A stretch of 64,000 nucleotides of DNA from Streptomyces sp. HB132 (GTDB lineage Bacteria > Actinomycetota > Actinomycetes > Streptomycetales > Streptomycetaceae), in NCBI RefSeq assembly GCF_016909575.1, contig NZ_JAFBGA010000001.1, forward strand, positions 496,001 through 560,000, in the 5' to 3' direction. Numbering within the stretch: the first letter of the stretch is position 1; every line of letters starts with the position of its first letter. The notes under the pieces were generated by a model that saw only the letters and a list, made by a program, of their open reading frames with translations, searched no databases and was not told where the DNA came from. Both the position numbers and the translations under genes were made by a program. Of this stretch, positions 1 through 8,500 are shown piece after piece.

Positions 1-256
1 TGCCCGGCTTGCCCAGGGCGTCGCTGTAGTGGCTGAGGACGTCCATCTCGCGGGAGAGGTTCACCCGGCGGCCCCCGGACGTGATCCTCGCCTCCTGGAT
101 GACCGCCGAGACGGCCATCCGTTCCTGGACGAGGCCGATGATCCGGTCGTCCAGCGCGTCGATGCGCGTCCGGGCGCCCCCGATCAGGGACGCGGCCTCG
201 TCGGTGTGCGCGCCGGTCCGTTCGGCGGCCGTCTTCGTGGGTGCGGTGCTGTTCAT
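1..256 (-). CDS. chorismate mutase, AroQ type (3' end outside window)
   Basis: Converts chorismate to prephenate, the branch point to phenylalanine and tyrosine. Eighty-five codons are visible from an ATG at 256; the rest lies left of the window. The pattern TRIDALDDRIIGLVQERM followed by VSAVIQEARI and VNLSREMDVL is the long first helix and start of the second helix of the small all-helical AroQ fold, including the conserved acidic and arginine positions. The first 25 or so residues (rich in T, A, E) are a disordered extension. A GGAG sits about 7 bases before the start. The gene is read away from guaA and has an unusual leader (see 311-468), which suggests control by aromatic amino acid supply. 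Family assignment is firm; catalytic completeness cannot be judged. Confidence 0.85.
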   Translation of the reverse strand, partial: MNSTAPTKTAAERTGAHTDEAASLIGGARTRIDALDDRIIGLVQERMAVSAVIQEARITSGGRRVNLSREMDVLSHYSDALGKPG

Positions 257-310
257 CTGTGGCTCCTGGTGGGCTGAGGCCCCCGGAGCTACCGGCCCGG
301 AACGCCAGAA

Positions 311-336
311 CGCCCCGGGCTTGTGAGCCCGGGGCG
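311..336 (-). terminator. GC-rich hairpin in the chorismate mutase leader, probable attenuator terminator
   Basis: A perfect 11-bp stem (CGCCCCGGGCT with AGCCCGGGGCG) closes a 4-base loop. Read on the minus strand it is followed by TTCTGGCGTT, a weak U-rich tail. It lies between the putative leader peptide (stop at 362) and the chorismate mutase start at 256, so it would end transcription before the gene. That position suits attenuation, not ordinary termination of an upstream gene, because nothing upstream is read leftward. Confidence 0.6.
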
Positions 337-361
337 CCTGGAGAAGTTGCTTGTCAGTTGC

Positions 362-433
362 TCAAGCAGCACGACCATGGCAGCCGGCGGGCCGGATGCC
401 ATAGGTAAAGACGAAGATCGTGTGCTGACGCAT
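362..433 (-). CDS. putative Phe/Tyr leader peptide (23 codons) upstream of chorismate mutase
   Basis: An ATG at 433 opens a 23-codon frame ending in TGA at 362. Codons 6-12 read IFVFTYG, so two Phe codons and one Tyr codon fall within five positions. One Phe codon is TTT and the Tyr codon is TAT; both are rare in this GC-rich genome. The frame ends about 25 bases before the 311-336 hairpin and leads into an enzyme of Phe/Tyr synthesis. This matches classical ribosome-mediated attenuation. There is no good Shine-Dalgarno, and the candidate promoter would give a leaderless transcript starting at about this ATG. The function is inferred. Confidence 0.5.
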   Translation of the reverse strand: MRQHTIFVFTYGIRPAGCHGRAA

Positions 434-439
434 GGGGCA

Positions 440-468
440 AGTATGGCCCCCGCCGCGGAGCCGGTCCA
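440..468 (-). promoter_or_regulatory. candidate promoter for the chorismate mutase leader transcript
   Basis: On the minus strand TGGACC (468-463) and CATACT (445-440) are 17 bases apart, a fair match to housekeeping -35 and -10 boxes. The predicted start falls at about 433-434, on the leader-peptide ATG, so the leader may be translated from a leaderless RNA. This is based on sequence match only. Confidence 0.35.
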
Positions 469-522
469 CGCAGGGCCCGGATGGTGAGACGGGAGCCCGG
501 CGGGGCGATGTCCCACGGCCGG

Positions 523-528
523 TAGAAT
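523..528 (+). promoter_or_regulatory. possible -10 box (TAGAAT) for guaA
   Basis: TAGAAT lies about 42 bases before the guaA GTG start. No convincing -35 box is visible 16-18 bases upstream, so this is a weak call. Confidence 0.3.
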
Positions 529-569
529 TGGGTGGACCGACCCCTCTCCACCGCCGGAAGGCCGCCCCA

Positions 570-2156
570 GTGCCAGCAGCACCCCCCGCCGCCCCCGACA
601 CCGCGACCGACGTCGTCCTGGTTGTCGACTTCGGCGCCCAGTACGCCCAGCTCATCGCCCGCCGTGTCCGTGAGGCCCGGGTCTACAGCGAGATCGTCCC
701 GTCCACCATGCCGGTGGCCGAGATGCTGGCCAGGAACCCCCGGGCGATCATCCTGTCCGGCGGCCCGTCCTCGGTGTACGCGGAGGGCGCGCCCAGCATC
801 GACCGCGCGCTGTTCGAGGCCGGTGTCCCGGTCTTCGGCATGTGCTACGGCTTCCAGCTGATGGCCACCACCCTCGGCGGCACGGTCGACGACAACGGCG
901 CACGCGAGTACGGCCGCACCTCCCTCGCCGTCTCCAAGGCGGGCTCCACCCTCTTCGAGGGCACGCCCACCGAGCAGCCGGTGTGGATGTCGCACGGCGA
1001 CGCCTGCTCCGCCGCCCCCGAGGGCTTCACCGTGACCGCGTCCACGGACGTCGTCCCGGTCGCCGCCTTCGAGAACGACGAGAAGAAGCTCTACGGCGTC
1101 CAGTACCACCCGGAGGTCATGCACTCGACCTTCGGCCAGCAGGTCCTGGAGCACTTCCTCTACCGCGGCGCGGGCATCGAGCCGACCTGGACGACCACCA
1201 ACGTCGTCGAGGAGCAGATCGCCCTGATCCGCGAGCAGGTCGGCGACAAGCGCGCGATCTGCGGCCTCTCCGGCGGCGTGGACTCCGCGGTAGCCGCGGC
1301 CCTCGTGCAGAAGGCCATCGGTTCCCAGCTCACCTGCGTGTACGTCGACCACGGTCTGATGCGCAAGGGCGAGACCGAGCAGGTCGAGAAGGACTTCGTC
1401 GCCGCGACCGGTGCGAAGCTGAAGGTCGTCGACGCGGAGAAGCGCTTCCTCGACGCCCTGGCCGGGGTCTCCGACCCGGAGCAGAAGCGGAAGATCATCG
1501 GCCGCGAGTTCATCCGCGTCTTCGAGCAGGCCCAGCTGGAGATCCTCCAGGAGGAGGGCCCCGAGGTCGCCTTCCTCGTCCAGGGCACCCTGTACCCGGA
1601 CGTCGTCGAGTCCGGCGGCGGCACCGGCACCGCCAACATCAAGTCCCACCACAACGTGGGCGGGCTCCCCGACGACATCGAGTTCCAGCTCGTCGAGCCG
1701 CTGCGCCAGCTGTTCAAGGACGAGGTCCGGATGGTCGGCCAGGAGCTCGGCCTGCCCGAGGAGATCGTCCAGCGCCAGCCGTTCCCCGGCCCCGGCCTCG
1801 GCATCCGCATCGTCGGCGACGTCACCAAGGAGCGGCTCGACCTGCTGCGCGAGGCCGACGCCATCGCCCGCGAGGAGCTGACCGCCGCCGGCCTGGACCG
1901 CGACATCTGGCAGTGCCCCGTGGTCCTGCTCGCGGACGTCCGCAGCGTCGGCGTCCAGGGTGACGGCCGCACCTACGGCCACCCGATCGTGCTGCGCCCG
2001 GTCTCCTCCGAGGACGCCATGACGGCCGACTGGTCGCGCCTGCCGTACGAGACGCTGGCGAAGATCTCGACCCGCATCACCAACGAGGTCGCCGAGGTCA
2101 ACCGCGTGGTGCTCGACGTGACGAGCAAGCCGCCGGGGACGATCGAGTGGGAGTGA
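570..2156 (+). CDS. guaA: GMP synthase (glutamine-hydrolysing)
   Basis: Last step of GMP synthesis: XMP + ATP + glutamine to GMP. The N-terminal class I amidotransferase domain has the nucleophile in FGMCYGF (Cys about residue 92) and the His-Glu pair in YHPEV. The ATP pyrophosphatase domain carries the P-loop SGGVDS near residue 234, and the C-terminal dimerisation domain ends [13 protein letters not shown], the usual terminus of GuaA. The GTG at 570 is chosen because it gives 528 residues, matching the family; the open frame runs further upstream, but that extension is low-complexity and lies over the promoter. It is divergent from the chorismate mutase leader. Confidence 0.97.
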   Translation: MPAAPPAAPDTATDVVLVVDFGAQYAQLIARRVREARVYSEIVPSTMPVAEMLARNPRAIILSGGPSSVYAEGAPSIDRALFEAGVPVFGMCYGFQLMATTLGGTVDDNGAREYGRTSLAVSKAGSTLFEGTPTEQPVWMSHGDACSAAPEGFTVTASTDVVPVAAFENDEKKLYGVQYHPEVMHSTFGQQVLEHFLYRGAGIEPTWTTTNVVEEQIALIREQVGDKRAICGLSGGVDSAVAAALVQKAIGSQLTCVYVDHGLMRKGETEQVEKDFVAATGAKLKVVDAEKRFLDALAGVSDPEQKRKIIGREFIRVFEQAQLEILQEEGPEVAFLVQGTLYPDVVESGGGTGTANIKSHHNVGGLPDDIEFQLVEPLRQLFKDEVRMVGQELGLPEEIVQRQPFPGPGLGIRIVGDVTKERLDLLREADAIAREELTAAGLDRDIWQCPVVLLADVRSVGVQGDGRTYGHPIVLRPVSSEDAMTADWSRLPYETLAKISTRITNEVAEVNRVVLDVTSKPPGTIEWE

Positions 2157-2179
2157 CCCCTGCTCCCTGAGGTCAATGC

Positions 2180-2215
2180 CGATGCCGTCGCTCATTCGTT
2201 TGGGCGGCGGCATCG
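2180..2215 (+). terminator. weak stem-loop after guaA
   Basis: CGATGCCG (2180-2187) pairs with CGGCATCG (2208-2215) just after the guaA stop. The loop is about 20 bases and there is no strong T-run, so termination is only possible. Confidence 0.3.
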
Positions 2216-2235
2216 TCGTATCCGCTGGGTACGCT

Positions 2236-2258
2236 GGCTGAGGAGACGAGACTCAGCC
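2236..2258 (+). promoter_or_regulatory. inverted repeat just upstream of the Uma2 gene
   Basis: GGCTGAG and CTCAGCC flank a 9-base spacer and end 14 bases before the ATG. It could be an operator or a leader hairpin near the ribosome binding site. Nothing in the sequence decides between these. Confidence 0.3.
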
Positions 2259-2272
2259 AAATGGGAGCCATC

Positions 2273-2878
2273 ATGAGTGCCGCACCCGACGACGATCTGG
2301 CCGAGCACTACCACTACCCCGTCCCCCCGCCCCAGGGCTGGGTGGCGGAGGATCTCGATCTGCTTCCGGACCTGCCGCGGCACACAGAGCTGATCGACGG
2401 GAGTCTCGTCTTCGTGAGTCCGCAGCGGAAGTTCCACACGCGCGTGATGTGGTTGCTGGAGAGGGCGCTGCTGGCGCACCTCCCGACCGGCCTGGACGTA
2501 GACCGGGAGATGGGCATCAGGCTCGACAGCAGCAACAGACCGGAGCCGGATCTGCTGGTCTACCGCGCTGAGGCGGACACGGGTGCCGATCAGACGTGGT
2601 ACGCCCCGGAGGACGTCGTCCTGGCCGTCGAAGTGGTGTCGCCCGATTCCGTCGGCCGGGACCGTGACGTCAAACCACGGAAGTACGCGGCTGCTGGGAT
2701 CGGACACTTCTGGCGGGTCGAGGCGAACGACGACGGCTTGCCCATCGTGTACGTCTACGAACTCGACCCCGCGCTCAAGGCCTACACGCCGACAGGAATC
2801 CATCACAACAAGCTCAGGCTGGATGTGCCGTTCCCGGTCGAGGCTGACCTCACGGAGGTCTACAACCGGGGCCGGTGA
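2273..2878 (+). CDS. Uma2-family (DUF820) restriction-endonuclease-fold protein
   Basis: A 201-residue protein of the Uma2/DUF820 family, widely multiplied in Streptomyces and cyanobacteria, with a PD-(D/E)XK nuclease fold and unclear substrates. The expected core is present: PEPDLLVY (Asp), then VLAVEVVSPDS (Glu on the central strand), then KPRKYAAAGIGHFWRVE (Lys). The active-site set therefore looks intact. The ATG at 2273 is preferred over the ATG at 2261 because GGGAG lies 5 bases upstream of it. It stands alone, with no methylase or toxin partner, so a classical restriction role is not supported. Confidence 0.85.
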   Translation: MSAAPDDDLAEHYHYPVPPPQGWVAEDLDLLPDLPRHTELIDGSLVFVSPQRKFHTRVMWLLERALLAHLPTGLDVDREMGIRLDSSNRPEPDLLVYRAEADTGADQTWYAPEDVVLAVEVVSPDSVGRDRDVKPRKYAAAGIGHFWRVEANDDGLPIVYVYELDPALKAYTPTGIHHNKLRLDVPFPVEADLTEVYNRGR

Positions 2879-2934
2879 CCGGGGGCGGTAAAACGCCTGG
2901 CCCGTCGGGGAGCTGCCGTGCCAGGCTGAGGCGC

Positions 2935-3690
2935 ATGTCAGCCGAAGAAGTCCGCGCGCTCATGTCCGCCCCCGGCAACGACAGCCTGATCTGGAACACC
3001 CCGCTGTCCGAGGCGCATGCCGCCCAGTTGGTCGCCGCCTGCTCGCCGGCCCCCGGCGCGCGGATCGCCGACTTCGGCAGTGGCTGGGGCGAGCTGCTGA
3101 TGCGCCTGGTCGAAACGGCGCCCGGATCCACCGGGGACGGTGTCGAGACGGACCCGGACGCCGTCGCGCGGGGGGTGCGGCTCGCGGAGGGGCGGGGGAT
3201 CGGTGACCGGGTGAGGTTCCACGAGGTCCCGGCGGCGGAATACCCGGGCGAGGACTACGACCTGGCCGTCTGCATCGGTTCCTCGCATGCCTGGCCCGGC
3301 GGTACCCCGGAGGCGCTGAAAGCCCTGAAGGCAGCCGTACGCCCCGGCGGCCGGGTGCTGTTCGGCGACGGGTTCTGGGAGCGGGAGCCCTCGCCCGCCG
3401 CGCTGGAGGGCCTCGGCGCGGAACCTGACGACTTCGGCTCGCTCCTGCAACTGGTCCGGCAGGCGGAGGCCGCAGGTCTCAGGCCGCTCCAGGTGACCGT
3501 CGCCGACCAGCGCGAGTGGGACCTCTTCGAGTCCGCCGCCAACATCGGGCGCGGGGAGCGCTGGGCGCCGGCCAACGCGGGGCACCGGCTGCACGCCGCG
3601 GTGACCGAGGCCGTCGACGCGCGCCGCACCGGCTACTACGGCGGGTACCGGGGGACGCTGGGCCTCGCCTACCTCGTCCTCAGCGCCTGA
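2935..3690 (+). CDS. class I SAM-dependent methyltransferase
   Basis: A 251-residue Rossmann-fold methyltransferase. Motif I is IADFGSGWGE, followed by an acidic strand end (VETDPDA), YDLAVCIGSSHAWP as motif II/III and VRPGGRVLFGDGFWERE as the post-motif strand. The conserved SSHAW and GDGFWE segments resemble the family of small cytoplasmic methyltransferases of unknown substrate. ATG 2935 is chosen because the family begins shortly before MSAPGNDSLIWNTPLS. It lies 56 bases downstream of the Uma2 gene; a shared transcript is possible. The substrate is unknown. Confidence 0.8.
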   Translation: MSAEEVRALMSAPGNDSLIWNTPLSEAHAAQLVAACSPAPGARIADFGSGWGELLMRLVETAPGSTGDGVETDPDAVARGVRLAEGRGIGDRVRFHEVPAAEYPGEDYDLAVCIGSSHAWPGGTPEALKALKAAVRPGGRVLFGDGFWEREPSPAALEGLGAEPDDFGSLLQLVRQAEAAGLRPLQVTVADQREWDLFESAANIGRGERWAPANAGHRLHAAVTEAVDARRTGYYGGYRGTLGLAYLVLSA

Positions 3691-3819
3691 GAATCGCACA
3701 TTTCAGCGACACGCGCCCCCGGTCCGCCCCGATGCGGTGGGGGGCCGCTCCGTACGGCACAATTCGTAGAAATAAACGGCGAGTTGGTTCGATCAGGGCG
3801 GGAAAGGGCGGCGTTCTCC

Positions 3820-5088
3820 GTGGCGTTGGACGAGGCGAGGGCGAAGAGCACGCACGGCGGTGGCTGTACGTGCGGCGACTGCCCGCACGGAGCACGTGAA
3901 GGCCACCGGCGGGCGGTGGCCGCCTTCCTCACCAAGCGGGATGAACTCGCCGCCGGGCAGGGACTGCCCGGCGCGGTCGCGCAGTCCGTCTCCGCGTCCC
4001 GGCAGTGGGTGTCGGACGAACTGACCGAGTCGGCCCGTGCCGTCGCCGAACGCAGCCGCGAGGCCGGTGACGCCTGGCTCCACACCCTCTGGCTGCGCAC
4101 CCTGACCGTGGTCTGGGGCGGTGTCGTCCTGCTGCTCGTCGGCGAGGCCGTGACCGCCATCGGGGCCGGCTGGTCCACGGCCCGCACCGCGGGCCTGATC
4201 GCCGCATGCGTGACCGGGGGCCTGCTGACCGGCGCCGCCCGCGTCCACCGGGCACGCGGCGGCCTCCTCGCCCCGCTGATCGGCGAGGACAACCGGCTCT
4301 CCACCTCGCGCACCGTCGCCGCCTCCTGGGTGCTGCTCGCGGTCTTCGCCGTCCTCGTCCTCGCGCTGCAACTGGCCGGGGCGTCCGACCACGCGGACCG
4401 TGACGCGCTGATCGAGGGCCTGGACCTGGTCCGCTCGGTCGGCATCCTGACGGTGCTCGCGCTGGTGTGCGCCGTCGCCGTCGTCGTACGCCGGGTGGTG
4501 ACGGTCCGTGTGCTGTCCCAGCGGCTGCAGAAGCTCCGCGCCGACCGGCCGCGCGCCGCCGACCTGCTGACCGACGACTCCGGGCGAGGCAGCTTCACCG
4601 ATGTGCAGTACGTGCTGGTCAGCACCGTCGCCGTACTGTTCGCGGCGGTCCGTCTGGCACGCCGCCCGGAGCAGCTGCCTGACCTGCCCTGGGGCCTGGC
4701 CGTCCTGGTCGCCGTCTCGGCGGCGACGTACTTCGCCGGGAAGTACGCGGAGGGTGGTCGGCCGGTCATCCTGTCGGTCGTGCGGGCCAGGGAGGCCGGG
4801 GACCTCGACGCGCCCATCCGTACCGGTGACGACATCGAGATCCGCGGCGCGGGGTTCGTCCCGCCCGGCGCGGGCAGCCCGGACCGGCTGGCCCGGGTGG
4901 TCGTCAGGATCGGGCGGGTGCACGTGCACGTCCCCCTGATCCCGGTCACCGGAGGCTTCGCCAACCCGGCGGACACCGTGCTCACCGTGCCCGTCCCGGT
5001 CGAGGTCGAACCCGGCGCTGTGGAGGTACAGGTGGTCACGGCGGCGGGTGTGGAGACGAACGCCTGCCTCATCGACGTCACGGACTGA
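3820..5088 (+). CDS. four-helix membrane protein with C-terminal Ig-like (IPT/TIG-type) domain
   Basis: I do not recognise a named family. The N-terminus holds a compact cysteine/histidine cluster (THGGGCTCGDCPHG), a possible metal site, followed by a charged helical stretch. Two pairs of hydrophobic helices follow (LTVVWGGVVLLLVGEAV and its partner, then VLLAVFAVLVLALQL and VGILTVLALVCAVAVVV) with two weaker helices later. The last 110 residues form a beta-rich module (DDIEIRGAGFVPPGAG to VQVVTAAGVETNACLIDV) with the look of an IPT/TIG domain, as used in STAND-type conflict proteins. It ends 89 bases before the trypco1-like gene and the caspase/HSP90 gene and reads the same way, so it may be the membrane arm of that system. 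GTG 3820 is preferred; TTG 3784 is the only upstream option and lacks a ribosome binding site. Confidence 0.6.
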   Translation: MALDEARAKSTHGGGCTCGDCPHGAREGHRRAVAAFLTKRDELAAGQGLPGAVAQSVSASRQWVSDELTESARAVAERSREAGDAWLHTLWLRTLTVVWGGVVLLLVGEAVTAIGAGWSTARTAGLIAACVTGGLLTGAARVHRARGGLLAPLIGEDNRLSTSRTVAASWVLLAVFAVLVLALQLAGASDHADRDALIEGLDLVRSVGILTVLALVCAVAVVVRRVVTVRVLSQRLQKLRADRPRAADLLTDDSGRGSFTDVQYVLVSTVAVLFAAVRLARRPEQLPDLPWGLAVLVAVSAATYFAGKYAEGGRPVILSVVRAREAGDLDAPIRTGDDIEIRGAGFVPPGAGSPDRLARVVVRIGRVHVHVPLIPVTGGFANPADTVLTVPVPVEVEPGAVEVQVVTAAGVETNACLIDVTD

Positions 5089-5177
5089 GCCCCAACTTCC
5101 TGAAACCGTCACCTGCCCGACGAGCCGTCGGTAATATCCCAGCATCGGTCGAGTGCAGGGACATCGGGGGTCATATC

Positions 5178-5552
5178 GTGACATCGAATTACGGGTTGGG
5201 TGCGGCCTCGGTCGAGGGCTTGGAGGTCCTCGTGGAGGCGGACGCGGGGGAGGGTTACGGCGGGGGCACCAAGGGGCTGCGCCGTCGCGGGCGCGGGGGT
5301 GCCGACCTGGAGGTGGCGAACGTTCCTGCAGACCGCCTCCGCGACAACCTGGAGCGCACGGTGGCGTCCTTGCGGGGGATGTTCGACACCATCGCGCAGG
5401 AGCAGTCGGCCTTCCCTCTGAAAGAGGTCCAAGTCTCCTTCGAAATCTCCGCGAAGGGTGGCATCAGGCTGATCGGGACGAGCGAGGTGGAAGGCAAGGG
5501 AGGCATCACCCTGGTGTTCGGGGCGCGTGACAGGCAGGGCGCAGAGAGCTGA
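5178..5552 (+). CDS. CU044_2847 / trypsin-co-occurring domain 1 (trypco1-like) protein
   Basis: A 124-residue protein. The C-terminal part (PLKEVQVSFEISAKGGIRL, then EGKGGITLVFG) shows the conserved pattern of the CU044_2847 family: a strand ending LKEVEVxFGxxxxxE, a small-residue turn, and a closing aromatic/Arg strand. The family is known as an accessory domain next to trypsin, caspase and NTPase effectors in predicted conflict systems, and is thought to dock the effector. GTG 5178 has GGGGG 7 bases upstream. Its TGA overlaps the ATG of the caspase/HSP90 gene (TGATG), so the two are translationally coupled and probably made in set amounts. Confidence 0.7.
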   Translation: MTSNYGLGAASVEGLEVLVEADAGEGYGGGTKGLRRRGRGGADLEVANVPADRLRDNLERTVASLRGMFDTIAQEQSAFPLKEVQVSFEISAKGGIRLIGTSEVEGKGGITLVFGARDRQGAES

Positions 5553-8500
5553 TGCACGCGAACGGTCATCGCGCGCTCCTGCTGTTCGTGCCGCAGTACG
5601 CATCGCCCAACTGGCCGAATCTGGAGTACCTGCACACGGAGTACCTGGAGATATCCCGCTCCATGGCGGAACAGGGGTACGTCATCGACCCCGCGAGTGG
5701 CTGCCGTGACTTTCTCGCGGCGGAGCTCAACGACCGTATCGCCGACTTCGTCAGAGGTGCCGCCCGCGGCGAGTGGTTGGTCGTCTACCTGAGCGGCCAC
5801 GGATTCCAGTACAACGGGACCCACTGGTTCGCAGCCCATGACTCCGAGCCCGATCCGGAGCGCAGACGGGGTCTGAAGAGCACCAACGTCTCCCTCGACG
5901 AGGATTGGCCGAAAGAGGTTGAGGAAAGCCGGTGCGCGGAGACTCTGTTCGTCATCGACGCCTGCCGGGACCGGCTGGTGGCCGACACCGGGGACGTGCT
6001 CTCCCGCCCGAACACCACCCCGCCTGCCTCAGGCCGTCTCAGCTACCTTCTGGCCTGCGCACCGGAGGAGCGGGCAGCGTACGTCAGCGAGGGTGCCACG
6101 GGGTTCAGCCTCTTCACCCGAGCCCTGCGCGACGTGCTGGCAGACGCGCAGGCTCCGCTCGGCGCCGACAGGCTCCGAGCACTGATCGACCAGGGGATGC
6201 AGGAGTTGCGACGCCGCCACCCCGGTTCCGATCAGGAGGCGAGGCTCAGCAGCGAGGGTGGCCGCCAGCGGTTCGCTTTCCTTCCGGCGCCGGTGCCCGT
6301 TCTCCCGTACGGCCACGGCGTGTGGCGTCGTGCCGAAGGGTCCGTCGCCCAGTTGAGGGAAGAGACGGAGTACGTGGCACAGGGGCTCGCCCGACGCCTC
6401 GAGGATGACAGAAAGCCTCTGGCCGACGACCCGTGGGTGGACTGGGAGTCGGGGCGGCGGGCCGCCGCCCGGCTGGAGCAGTTGGTCGACGCCATGCCGG
6501 ACGCGCGGTTCACTCCACGGGAAACGGCCGTGCTGGTGATGGCCCCCGCGCTCTACCACGGGTTCCGGTTGTCCCGCGCGGTGGACGCGGTCGGACTCAC
6601 GAAGCCGTCGCGGGCGCACTCCAAGGTGAAGGCGGCCTGGGAGCGCTACCCGCGACTGGACCAGCAGACCACCCTGCGCAACGACCCCCGCCGCAGCGAC
6701 CGTGATCGGTACATCGCTCAGGCCTGGGTCGTGCACCGGTCCGAGGTTCGCATGGCCAGCGCCCGTGACTTCGGAGTCAAGCTGAGGGACTACATCGAGA
6801 CGGTGGCGGGAACCGAGCAGCTGTCGGAGATCCTCCACATCGATCTCGTCGCCTGGCTCTTCCGCGCCATGCAGGAGGGCGCGGGGGTGCTGGCCGAACC
6901 ACCGGTAGCGCGGGACGGCGCTGACTTCGTCGTCCGGTACGAGCTGATCGGACATCTGCTCGCGGCCGCGCAGATCATGGCTCTCGATCTCGCAGAGCTG
7001 CCGCCGGTGCTGGTGGAGAACAGCGGTGGAAGAGACCGTGTCGGTCTGGCCCAGGTCAGGCGGGACGTCAACGCGGCGGAATGGGAGATCACGGACCGGA
7101 CCGTGCGCCTGCGCGCGGCGTGCAGCCACCAAGCGGTCATGGTGGCGCTCCAGGAAAGGGTCGGGTTCCTCGACGGTCTGATCGGGGCCCGGACGTCCGT
7201 ACCGGAGGAGCTCGCGGCGTTGCCCAGCCGCGCCTCCGCCGATGAAGTGACGCCTGCCGACGTCGACGGGAGGAAGCGGTTCCTGCCTGTCGTCACCCGG
7301 TTCGGACTCGACGGTCCGCGGGTGCGCGAACTCCTCATCGGGGAGCAGCTCTACACCGACCGCAACCTCGCCGTGCGTGAGCTCTACCAGAACGCCATGG
7401 ACGCCTGCGAGGTCAGGCTTGCGCGGGAGACGCTGCTCGCGCGTTCTCATCAGCACCGGCCCGAGTGGCGCGGGCGGATCAGGATCAGCCAGGGGATGGA
7501 GGGACCGCGGAGATTCCTCCAGTGCGTGGACAACGGGTCCGGGATGGGGCGCGAGGAATTGGTCCATGCCTTCGCGCAGGGGGGCGCCAGACTCTCCCAT
7601 CTCTCCCCGTTCCAGGAGGAGAAGCGGCTGTGGGAGTGGGAGAAGATCCCATTCCGGGAGAACAGCCGGTTCGGGATCGGTGTGCTCAGCTACTTCATGC
7701 TCGCGGACGAGATCGAGGTGGAGACGCGAAAGTTCCTCAAGGACGGCTCTCCGGCCGTCCCTTTGAGCGTCACGATCGCCGGGCCGGATCACCTCTTCCA
7801 GGTGCGGGAACACAGCGAGGAGAGCGACTTCCTCGGGGAGGTCTGCGGCACCCGGGTGCGCTGGTACCTGCGCAGTGACGTACCCGCCGACTTCAGCTGT
7901 GTACGTGCCCTGCGAGCGGTGCTGGGCGTCGCCCGGTTCGATACGGAGGCGGGCGAGGAAGCCTGGGAGTGGCGTCCGCAGGAGCAGTGGAGGAAGGGCG
8001 AATACCGAAGCCGTCCCGACAGCGTCGGGGGGCTGTCCATCAACGCGACCGGTCAGGTGGTTGCGGACACGCACGGCGACGTCTACTGGTGTGAGCACGG
8101 AGGGGCGCTGCTCGTCGACGGCATCGCGACCCGCGCGAACTGGTACCCGCCGGGTGCGGAATCCGGCCGCGACATGAGGCCCGCCGGTGAAATGCGGGTC
8201 GTCGGAGCGGTGGTGAACCTGCAGGGTTCGCTGGGCACCACCCTCAATGCGCGGGGGTCGGTGCCGCAGCTGTCCGTCGACCGGAGCCAGATCCTGCACG
8301 ATGTCTTCGAGCCCCTCCAGAAGCGGCTGCGCAAGGCCGCTCCGTCACTGGCCGCGAGCGAGCTGTTGACTGAGGCATGGCTGGCGCATGTGGCCGACAC
8401 GGAGCCGCGCGTCGCGGACCAAGTGGTCCAGGGGCTCGTGGAGTGCGGGGCACGGCTGGTCCACGAGGACGGCAGTGCCTCGGACATTGTCCGGACAGGC

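Noticed and set aside
354..2213. Long open frame of 619 codons antisense to guaA
   Set aside because: It is a mirror of the GC-rich guaA codons, with no family motif and biased composition (runs of D, V, L, G). guaA is certain.
2273..3690. Uma2 protein and methyltransferase as a restriction-modification pair
   Set aside because: The methyltransferase lacks DNA methylase motifs (NPPY or PCQ), and the two look unrelated.
6029..8299. 756-codon antisense frame in the caspase-HSP90 gene
   Set aside because: The plus-strand protein has catalytic motifs in order; the antisense frame has none.
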